From Kryptolebias marmoratus (taxonomy: Eukaryota > Chordata > Actinopteri > Cyprinodontiformes > Rivulidae), in the NCBI RefSeq assembly GCF_001649575.2, contig NC_051452.1:15093255-15157254 (forward strand): a DNA stretch of 64,000 nucleotides, given 5' to 3'. The translations under genes were made by a program, and so were the position numbers. This document shows positions 43,301-55,300 of the stretch, piece after piece (the first letter of the stretch is position 1; each line of letters starts with the position of its first letter). The notes under the pieces were generated by a model, which worked only from the letters and a program-made list of their open reading frames with translations, did no database searches and was not told the DNA's origin.

Positions 43301-46300
43301 ACAATCACTGGCAGAAAATCACTTGTAAAAGATCACTGGTAGAGGATAGAGGATCATTAGAAGAAGATCACTGGTATAAGATCATTTAAAGAAGATTACT
43401 GGTAGAAGGTAAATCATAGAAGATAACTGGTAGAAAATCCTAGGAAGAAGTATATTGATAGAAAATCATTGGTAGAAGATCACTGGTAGACGATCATTAG
43501 TACATCAGCAACATAAAAACTCATATCAGTCTATCGCTAGTTTAGCCAATTATTACTTTCTGAGAGTTCTATTAAGACCTGTGCAGCTGTTCAGAAGATT
43601 TTTTGCTAACAGACAGAGTTGACTGCAAAAGTTTTCGCCAAAGTTTTAAACAAAGATCTTGCGTGATCAGTTAGCGCTCAGAGAAAAAATTCAGGGATCA
43701 GTCTCTGTTTCTACAACACTATAGTTTCGGTCAATATCTGTAAAATGGGCTGAGCTAGAGCCATTTATGGCTAAAACTATTTGCTAAAACAGCTTTGCTG
43801 TGGTGGCCATCTTGAATTGGGCTGACTCCAAAGTTTTATTAATTGTAGATGATTCTTTCAAATAGTTTTTTAAGAGATTTATTAAAATCCACCCAGTGGT
43901 TCATGAGATATTGTGTTAACAGCACAGAAGAAAACATACAGACACAGGCAAAAACATTATGACCCTTTTGTCGTCGGCGACAGGTGCTAAACATGAAGTT
44001 TCTTTTTAATTTGCTGCAATAGACAGGAAAGAAAAGAAAAGAAAAAAAAAACAGATCATATGAACAAAAGATTTCACATGTAACTCTACCATGGCATATT
44101 AGGTCTCCAAAGATGTTTTTTTCTTAGAGTGTAAAATGTTATAGAGTAACAAAGACAATGTTTACAAGTGTCATTGTATTTCCTTTTGTTGGCCAGGATA
44201 AATCACAGCTTCTATTGATTCTCACAAGGTCCCTTCAGGAACCTGTCTTCATTATAACAGAGCTCGCTGGGAGGAAGATATGTGACCTCATTTCTGCCTT
44301 TTTCAAGGATCTCTCCTGAGGCTTTCACAACAGCAGGGATGATGGATGTTTACATTACAATACACTGAGAAATAGGACAGGTGGAGAGCACTAAAAATCT
44401 TGCTAAATGAAGTGTTCGTCCTCCATGGTGTGCCCAGTAAGTAGCGGTCTGAGCAGCACTTTGTGCTGTTATATTGCCTGAAGGGGTTTTAATGTTTTAG
44501 CCTATGTCTATGTGTGTGCATGTGTCTGTAGTGTAAAATATCTCATTAATCACTGGACAAATTTTTGTGAAAGTTGCAGAAAGTAATCATTGGATGTTCA
44601 TCTACAACTGATTGACTTTTGGAGTCAACCCAATTCAAGATTGCCACCACATCAAAGCGGTTTTAGTAAACACAAAAATGGCTATAATTTGGTCAGATTT
44701 TGTAACAAAATCTAGTGTAATAGTGATGATGCCGATGCCCACTTTATGCTCTGAGAGCGAACTGATCACGCAACATCTATTTTTGAAACAGATGTGGCAT
44801 TAACTATTGGAGTCAACTGTTAGTCAAAACTAACAGTGATTGTATGGCTTGCAAATGGAGACGGATTATCAGTGACTGTACAAGCTCTGCGATTGGCTAA
44901 CAGCTTCTGTTGTGATTTTTTTTTTCTTCATCTCTACAGATGGTTAGCGTGGCAATCACAGCAGGATCAGTACCGGCAGCATCACATGGTAGAATGTGCG
45001 AAGCACATTCAGGACTTCTCTATATCACCATCTTCTTTTGGACACCGTGTAAAAACAAGTGCAGACAAAGGCCTCAGATGGCTCAAAGATTGCTTAAAAA
45101 CTCATTAGATTTTAATTAAAAAGGAACAACAAACAACAACAAATTAGGTAGTTAAGTAATTCCTGAAGGAATGCATATAACACCTGCCTGCTTTTATGCC
45201 AGAGTTTTTAACTAAGATCGTTTTATGTTGAGAAATGACAAATGTCAAAATAATTTTGGTCAAAAATTGAAAAAAGTTGTTGAGCACAATCTCACGCAAT
45301 ACTGCACAATGTCTTAGCTCTCACCCTTTATGTTGGGGAAACCTCTCAGGTGTTATTACCTTTCATTAAAATCCATCCACTGATTCATGTGATATTTTGC
45401 TAACACAGACAAACAAACACAGGCAAAAACATTATCACCTTCCTTTCACAGTTCAGAGATGAAAAAGCTTGAAGAAATCTAAAAACATAGAAAGTGCTCA
45501 AACAGAAACAAATCCAACTCCCCTGGCTTTGTCACAGATCAACAGGGTCAGAGCAGCGGGTATTATCTCCTCTCCTGCGATCCCATCTGTCAGCCAAACT
45601 TCTCTGGAGCTTTCACAGGCACATCAGCACCACTGACTCCCTCTTCTGCACAAGTGTCAATAACCTATAGTTAACATATCGCTTCAGCTAGCATTAGCCC
45701 ATCACACACTTTTAATAGTTTTATTCTTGTTTTAAGTATCGTCTTAATAAGTGTAATATTTCATTCTTTTAAAACTCAATTTTAAACTGTTTTTCTTTTC
45801 TTTTTATTAAAGTTGTTAAAGGCCCATTTGAGGTTGTGAATTGCAAATTAGCTTTGGCTATAAATGTTACAATGCAAATTTTATTGTTAATACTGCAACA
45901 ATAAAATGAAAAAAAGTCATTTAGCTAACTTGAGCTAAACATAGCTTTTCAGATCAGCTAACTCGCCCGCATGAAAACACATTGTCCACATGAGAAACGT
46001 GACATTAATCTGTTACAAGCTTTGTAGCTGTATGTGTAGAATAAGTTATTCTGCTATCAAAAAATAACAAAATAAAACTATGCCTGTTTTACGCAAAGCT
46101 TTAGACAGTATAGTCTTACCCAATCGCCTAGTTGTCCAGCAAAACTCAGCGTGAAAACAATGAAGGTCATTAAGAACAAAACACGTCCTCCTTTTCATCC
46201 TCAATGAGTCAAAAAGGACACAATCTCAATATATTACAATAGTTTTACACTATATTTTATGTACTAACTATAAAATATAGTGTGATTGTTAGGTTTAAAT

Positions 46301-49300
46301 GTCAAGCACAAGTTGACAAAATTGTAAATTTTAATAAAATCTGTTCAAAAATGATAGTTGGCTCAGGATTTTTTTAAACACATCGCAACAAAATGACATG
46401 ATTTATTTCAATATAAAACCAGAAGTAGACATTTACAAACTTTTGCTCTGAGGCTATATTTAGTCCAAAACAAAAACAATCATCTACAATGAGCACTGGG
46501 TTGATGTTGATAAGATTGGCAGAAAAAAAAATAAATTTACCACTTTTTATCAACTTGTGATTGTGTTACTTTCCTAAACATGAGCTCAATGATGATGATC
46601 TGTCTGATTTATAAGCAGATAAAGATGCAGCAGCACAGTTTTAAAGTTTTAAAACCTTGACTGTTTTTATTTTCTCCTCTCCACAGCTGAACACTGTCCA
46701 AGTAGCGAAGCGGCAGTGGCTAGCTTTGCAGCTATGGTTGGATTGAACCAACTCAAAGCTGAGGGAGGGGTGTAGAAGGTAGTGATTGTTTTTAATAGCA
46801 ATCTTCTGGTTCGTAACTAAGAAAGTAAAACTGGAATCAATAAATACTACTTGCGTTTGTCTTTTTGCTGGAAGTGCTAACATGTTTTTAAGTCCAAAAA
46901 TGGGGGACCAAAAGCCAAAAGCATAAGTTTGAACCCCACTTTAGAAATTGGGGGAGCAGCTGCTCCACTTGCTGAGCAGGCACACACACACACGTGTATA
47001 TATATATATACACGTGTGTGTGTGTGTTCGAAAATCAGGATAGATTTGTGATTTTACTGTACAAAATGAAGGGAATGCTGATATTCTTGAATGCCTACCT
47101 GATACACAAATCCTTCATTGAGGTCTACAGAGAGCATGATGTTCCTGTGATGTTAGACCCGGATGCCCGCTGACTTCCCTCCTGCTTTTAGCAGTGGTGA
47201 AATAGAAGAGTGACACCCAGGGCCTGAGCCCGGCTCTGAGCTCAGTGTGTTTGTTGCTGTTATACGGAAAGCAAGAGGAAATAGCTCCGGTCAAACCCAC
47301 TCCTCAACCACTTCCATCTGCTGCTCTTCCAACGCTGGAACGCGGAAGCAACCCTCGCTCCCTAAAAAGCCCATCAGTGTTCAAAAGAAAAGCAGCACAG
47401 CTCCGGCGCTTGCCTCCGTCTCTCCCTCTGCTTTCGACGCCTTTCATCCAGGGCAGCATCAAATGCTTCTGACAACCGTCCATCCGTCAATCCCCCCCCA
47501 GAGAGATTAGCGCTCTGACATCACCGATGCTGCGCGGTGCATCGTTCTGCTCCGCTGAGTCCCTGAGCTGTGTGGCTGTGTGGTGTTACCCAAGAGAAGT
47601 CTTGGGTCGCGGAGAGTCAAAACCGCCATTCTGTCGGGGGGGGGTTCTCACAGTCCTGGTGCACCTCACCTCACAGCTACACGTCCCGAGGCAGTGAGCA
47701 GCGTAAATTGTAGCTGCTGAAGTCCCACTGATCACAGCATATGTAGGTGCTCAAGTAAGTGTGTGTGTGTGTGTCTGTGTGTGTGTGTGTCTGCAGAACG
47801 TACCTGAGGTGAAGAAGAAGCTGCTCTCTCTCTGTAATGCATTGTCAGCAAAACTGTGATCGAGACACAATGTGCTCAAAAGAGAAAAAGAGATCTGGAA
47901 GAGGAAGCAGATTTTTCCACTGTGCTACAACTGTCCACTCACAATAATGATGTCTTTCTAGTTTATATCAAAGGTGGAATCAATTGTTTTACAATGAACA
48001 GCTTCAAATAACCAAATAACTCACCGATCCAGTTCTCTACAGGCCCCCCTGTTCTCCTTTAACCAACTGTCTCTCACCTTCTGTAACCAGCTCTGCTTCC
48101 TCCTCCAGTCTCCTTCACCCTCCGCTCTACTGACACTGCTATAATTAACAGTGAAAGGAGGCACAGCCTTCTTCTCGCTGCACTGAGGAGGCTTCCTTCC
48201 CTGCCTGCTGGTTTTGCACTGCTGAATTACCAAGGCAAATAGAAATTTCACACTGATCCGGGAACACTATGCTCAAAAAAACAAGACAGTACACTTCTTC
48301 TGTGTGTTTTCGCTGAGTCCCTCCAACTGAGATAGTCCTCCGCTCTTAAAGACCAAGCTTGGCAGGAGACCTGGTGTAACGCCAAGGTCATCATTGGGAC
48401 CACACAGGTTTGGAGTCATCATCGGGACTTGATCAACTTGAGTTATAATCGTATCATAGAGATTTTTCTTTGCATTGATTTAACTGTAGAAATTCAGTTC
48501 TTTGATTGCCAATGAAGTGCCAATTAAAACTAGAAAGTTTCTGAAGAAATGTTACAGGGTGCCAATGCAGCTACAACCAAAAGTTCCAACAAACACCCAC
48601 TTTCTTATCTGAAGCTCAACAATTTGAGGCTTACTTTTGTTATGTTTAAATCAAAATGCTGATATATTAAGTGTAAGGATAAACAAGATTAAAAAAGTAC
48701 AAGCTGCTGCACCATGGTAACCACACACCTGTGTCTTTAATTTCCTGACAACACTCTTTAAAACAGGCAGATGGAAACACAGACTACAAAGTAAGCCACA
48801 GACAAACAGCCGCTGTGTTAAAAACTACAAGTTGTATTGAAAGAATTCCTGAACAATAAGTGGCAGATGTATCTGGTGTTTACACATGACAAGTTTTATA
48901 TCAACATTGTTTTATGTAAGAGATATGACAAGTTAAAAAGACTTTATGTCCAGCTTTGAAGACAAAATTCTAAACTCAGATACAATTAAAGACAGTGAGT
49001 AATTGGGTGTGCCTATATCAATGAGAAACCCTGTATGAGAGAACACTAAAATGTCTACATTTTGGTATATAAACTGTAAAGACTACCGAAAAGGGTTGGC
49101 AAAAGATTTTAGAACATTAAAGGTACTTATTGTAATGTCATGAAGAGCGGTAAAAAAAATCCTAAAGAAACAAAAGCTGCACTTTTTTCCCACATATTGA
49201 TGGTTAATGTGTCTTTAATCTAAGCACTCATAAGCTACATTTGTGAATCGCTGCCAACTACCATATGTTTGTTTACCTACGGAAACAGCTGAAATGACTG

Positions 49301-52300
49301 AAAATAGGTTATCAGTGGCGACATCCATGGGGGAGCTGTTTGGGATGAAGAAGTCCAATAATTTTAATGTATTGGTACATATTTACACTGAAATTTGTAG
49401 AATAAAATATGCCAGTAAAAAGATAGGTTAGGTTGAAATGGTAAACTTGTTTACCATGTTTGAATGCCGAGCTCTGTATGGCGCTTGACTACCCCGCCAG
49501 ATCCAAAATATTTATTCTTGACAGTTGTCTCACTTGATCTTTCTCTTTTCTTTTGCATTTAGCAGCAGATTCACTCATATTTCCTCCTAAATGTCTTTTC
49601 CAGAATGCTAAATTCATTTACCCACACTGACAGCCTAATGTAGGTCATTCACATGACTCAAGCTTCTGCATGGTATATGGCGGACTCAATTACATTAAGA
49701 GCCTATCTGCATTTCAGAAATGCATATCAATATATCTGGAAAACTACTGGAGTAAACTCTTTCAAACTGCAACATTTGATATGGTTCACAATAACCTTTT
49801 TTAAAATAAAAGTGCTGTTTCTGTAAAAAACATTAAAGATATCAAAATGTCATTTCAGCCATGTAAAATCCAACTTGTTTAAACTTTGAACAATGTTTCT
49901 ACTGTATATCTGAGCTATAGAGCTGGGTTTTCTTAGTTGATTCACCAAAATTCTATTGTTGTCTATAGGGAAATTCATTGCAGTTTATTCTGAATTTCAT
50001 CTCTAAGGTCCTGCTATCAAAACTTATAGTGCACTATTCTCAATTGAACAAAAGAATAATGGAAAAAGTATAAGAGTACTTCAATTCTTTAATCATAAAA
50101 TCATTAAAAACTACCCACTAAGCATTCTGGTTTAATTATTATTTAAATTAAGGTTTAAGAAATAAACTGCTTGGACTAAAAGAGGTCTAAATTTACCCAG
50201 AGATCATTAGAGCTAATTGAGGGTGATAGCTAAATGTTGAAATCACAACTACTGCTCAGTCAGCTGAAGTGAGAAACAAAATAAACCACTGGTGTCATTC
50301 TGCAAGTTATAGTAAACTGCAGAGTAACCATCAATTTATATGCAACTGTTGGAGACTAGTTGGTGCATCAAAACTGTGTGGAAATTTAAAAAATTTCAGT
50401 TGCAGCCTCACTGAATTCTGAGCGTTTGCAATCATGTGACCAGCTAGCCATGTGGGAAAATTTTGTATGACCAATTTTTATAAATCAGAACCAAATTTTG
50501 TGCAAAAAGGTATTGTGCACATTATTTTGTTGCCCACCCTAGCCCACATTCTACTTGCCTTGGTCCATTTTTTAGGAATTAAAAATCACAACATAACTGT
50601 TCTCCAGTTGCAATACAGAAAACTAGCAAGATTTGCTAATTAGTGTGTGCAGTAACTAGGCTATCTATTCTTAGCAGAATTGGAGAGAGAATTACAGTGA
50701 AGTTTTCTGCATTCTAGAAATTAGAACACTGTAAAAATTAAAAGATTAGATGCACTAATTAAAAGATAATTAGTGCATCTATCACCACTTTTTAGGCACA
50801 AGGCACCTATATTAGATTTTGAGATCAGGTTTTGTCAGGAACCTCTGACTTTCAAAGCTGGAACTTCGGAGGGTGTTCCAGTTGTTCTTCTTGTCATTGG
50901 AACTTGAAAAAAGTCTGACTTCTGAGTACAAATGGAACGCACTATAAGAACTTGTGTTAGCATTAGCATGCTAATTTGAGCGCTCCTGCAAGCAACATCT
51001 TCTTATTGCTCCTTACTAGGGTTTAAATTGTCAGCTGAAGTGAGAAAGTCTTTAACCTTTGGTAGTTTTGCTAAAAAAAAAAATCCCTATTGTCTCTTTT
51101 CTTTTCAACATCATTGTTATATCTGTATCATACTCATACAGCACAACTTTGGAAATATCTGATGTGCTAAAAGAGAAGGGGAAGATATAAAATTTTGTAG
51201 TTACTTTGGAGTTTGCCTTTTTAAAAACATTTATTTTACACATTTAACTAAGAGTTATTGGCTAAAATTTTTAAAAATCCACACTGAAAGTTTACTAGGC
51301 ATTTTATGAGCTCTCTAATATTTTGAAGCCAAAGGCAATTGCCTATCTTTGCCCAATGGAACAACAAAAAAAAAAAAACAAAAAAAAAACATTACATAAC
51401 AAATAATGTCACCATTGCTTTGCATAAAGGACTTCTAGCCAAACCTCTAAAAATACAGATAAAAAAGTCTAATCTTCTAAAATATTATCCCTCTAAATGG
51501 AAATCTGTCCCCCCATGCTTTACATTCTGAGACACTGATCCTTGGGGTTCCTCATTTGAGATATACACCTGTGAAAAAGCTTGCAGTTCATGGCTACATT
51601 ACACCAAAGTCAAAGTTGAGTCCATCCATCAACATATTTGTTAAAAAAAAACTTAATGAAGAATGGATGTAATAGAGTACTAAAAATTGAATAAATGTTT
51701 GTGGAAAAAAGTGAAAAGATAAGGTCATGACTTTTCTGTAGTTGGGTAATGACCACACAAGCTAGAAAAGACTATTTTCACTGTTTCTGGTGGAACTGAA
51801 GTAACCAGCTACTGGCTGCTGTATTACAAGATGCTTAATACACAGACATGGAAGCTGCTTTAATCTTCTCATCTATTGCTAAGCCACTGTAACCCATAGC
51901 ACATAAAAAACCCAAATACCAGAGGAAAATGCTGTTTTATTTAGCCTAAAAACCTCAGAAACATCAGATATAATCTGAATGTGACTCAGCAAACATTCCA
52001 GTAACATGAGCTATCCAAGCCTTTACCTGATACTGCACAACATAAGGTCTGACCAACTAACAAAAAGGCTGATTTTTGGTCATTGGTGGCAGTGAAATAC
52101 ATGAAATACATCACTGGAACTTTGTACAGGACATGAAGACACCACTATATGAGATAACTGTTTTTTACCTTTTCATACTCATGTTTAATGGTGATGTATG
52201 TTTGTAGTTTTACTAGGTTTTGGCTAGGTTTGTACAATAGAAGTACTTAATCGAATTAGTAAACCATCATGGTTAATGTTCAAAATGCATGCTTTCAATA

Positions 52301-55300
52301 CATGTTTCCAATAACGTTATAACACCAGGTTTTTTAAGCTCGGTAACATCAGCTTGTTTGGATCCTGGTTTCCTATAACAGTGAAACAGCAAAGTCTGGT
52401 CCATCATATTTCCTCCAAAGAGTTCCTAACAAGAGCTACTTCTGTCATTTACTAGACCACTCCTGCTTTATAACTAGGTACTTCAGGTGGATGGTTAAAG
52501 ATGAAGTTATAATAGGACTCCAGTTTATTTCAGCTTCCGTTCCATTTTATTTATGGCATGCCAATTCACAACAAAACTCATCTAGAAGAAACAAGTACAT
52601 AGAAAGCCAACAAGGTCAGATGGTAGTCCAATTACACATATTCTGATTGAAATTTAAAAGAATAGAATCAAATTCAATCAAATCAAAAATATATTAGACT
52701 CAAATCCAATTCATTTAAACATAGTGCAGTTCAGTCAAATCTAATCTAATAAGGCACAAAATAGTTTTATTTAACTGAATTTACTTCAGTTCAATTTAAT
52801 AAAGTTAAATTATAATAAAATAATTAAATTAAGGTTATTTTATTTAGTTAAATCACATAAATTCAGATCACTTTATTACAATTTAGTCCAATTAGGTTAA
52901 ATTCAATCCAATTTAGTCTGATTCAATTCAGTTCAATCATATTATTGGTTTCAGTTGGAGTCAGTTCAGTTCACCTCAGTCATATCAATTCAGTTCAGCT
53001 CAATTAAATGAAATTTAATTTAGTTAAATTCAACTGGATTCAGTTCAGTTGAATTTGGTTCAAATCAACTCAGTTCATTTATAATAAATTAATTCAATTA
53101 AGGTCAGTTTTTATTCAATTCAATACATCTATGGAGTTCAGTTTAAGTTCAATTTTAGTTCAATTCATTGCATTTATTTTATTAAAGAAACTAATTTAGT
53201 TCAATTATAATGAGTTAAATTCAATTATATTAATGAAATGTATTTACGATCTGTTCAGTTTACAATTTTTATCATTTTCTTTCTCTATGAACTGGGGTTT
53301 GTGATAATAGTGTTTTATAAAATGTAAATTATTAAAATGTAAATGTAAATTAAGGTTAGTTGCAGTGGGGCCTTTTACATTAAAAAGTGTGAATATAAAA
53401 TAAAATGTCCACAGTTTAGTATAACACTTGTTTTTCCAGAATATTATTCCTTATTTCTTTCTTATGTAAACTCTCTTGTCTTGCAGTTTTAAAAATAGTT
53501 TTATAGGCTGCTATTTGTTTTTGCTATATCTCAACTTTATGCATTTGTTTAATAGCTTAAATGTTCTATGAAATATACAACACAAAAAGCTATTTAGTTT
53601 CTTTTGAAATGTTTAGAGACATGTACTTTTTAAATTATTTCTAAGACTTTCAACCATCATCCTAATATTTGCTGCTTTTTGATTGAAAATTGCAGTTTGA
53701 CTTGGTTTATTTAAATTACAAAATCTAACCATTAATCTTTTTTTAAAGGGAAAACAGGTATCACTGTGCATTTACAATATTTAGCAGGACCTGTTGTAAG
53801 TGTAGGATTTACAGTTTAGCCAGTGGCAGACACTTTGTGCTTGTCCTCATTCTGGCTTTCAGCCATCAGTTGCATAAGCAATATTTTGTCAGAGGGGATG
53901 ACAGACAGAAAGAAGACACATCAGCACTCTTCTCCATCACTGCTTCTGATGCCTGCGTATACTCTCACCCTGTTAACTCCTTAAAGCACTTATAACGTGT
54001 TAAATGCCGTAAGGCCACTTAATTCTCATTAATAATTAAAATCAGCCTATTCCAGATACATGCTGTGACCATTGTGATTAAAGCTGGCTAATAAAGATAA
54101 CTAAACACAGCTGTGCAGTGTTACTGTGGATTACAGATTAGAGAATACAACAAATAAAGAAACATGTTTTTTATCTTTCTATCTTTTTTATTGATGATAG
54201 AAGCACTCAAATTCTTTAAACACCAGTTAAACAGCATATAAATATGAGACCCAAAGTCTTACTAAAGATTAGAACTCTAAACTTTAAACATTGAAAAAAA
54301 TTTTTTATTAATATAACATTTAATATTAAGAAGCAAAAGCACAAGAATTATTTGACTTGTTGGGAATAAACAATAAAAGAACTCTTTAACTAGTTAAATT
54401 TTTTTTATTTGATCATGTCCTGTTTATTTGTTTGGAGAAGGCGGGACTCAAAACTTGCACTGGATCCAGCCAAGGGGACGCTGTAACATTCAGACTTCAA
54501 CTTCTATTATCACAAAGGATGTCTAGATTTTATTTTACGGTTAATAAGAGGAAATTGTAAATGGTAGCAAAAACAAAAAAATGTTTAAATTATTTTGGAA
54601 AAATCAAAAGCCAAGCTAAAAGTGTTCTTACTTTCTATTATGCTGTTAATGTGGATGTTCTCACCATCTGCTGGTCTGGCGTAGTTATTTCAGCTTTTTT
54701 TTTTTTTAATAAAGTCATTTGGATGAAAAAAATGTTAAAAAATAATTATAAATATAAAAAAAAATTTAAGTGCAGAAGTATAGACAAAACAGTGCTATTC
54801 TTTCGGCTATTCCCTTTTTCAGGGGTCGACACAGCAAGCAAAGTCGCATGAAAGGTTTGGCAAAAATTTTACTTTGGACACCCCTCCTGAAGCAACCTGG
54901 GCCCAAACCTGCAGCCTGGGGATTACAAGACCACAATAATGACCACAAGCTACCACAGTCCCTTTGTAGACATAGCAGTGTCTACAATAACATGTTATTC
55001 AACTAATGGAAAAGCTTGTTTGAGTTACACTGATAAGTTGTTATTACATTGATCAGTCTTTTTAGCCATGACTTTGATTTGCCAAAGAAAATTTGTCGCT
55101 GCAACCACTGTTAACAACTGAGTAAATGCAGTTTATTGTAATTTGCAATTTCACCACTAGATGTCATTGCGCTAAACCTACTGGGCCTTTAACTTCAATA
55201 GCAGTCATGCAAAATAAAACTTCCCATTGAAATGTACTTAAAAAACTAACTGTACTTACTTCTTACTTCTTAAATGTACTTAAACAAAAATACAAAGCTG

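Noticed and set aside
43228..43505. CRISPR-like array
   Set aside because: The units are short, imperfect and adjacent without unique spacers, and the genome is a vertebrate.
47245..47510. Plus-strand frames of 75 and 87 codons in the GC-rich island
   Set aside because: GC-rich sequence lacks stops by composition. No motif; the minus-strand exon explains the region better.
47580..47640. Minus-strand ATG frame [14 protein letters not shown] with a GTAACA donor
   Set aside because: It ends in phase 1, which does not fit exon 3, and the donor is weak.
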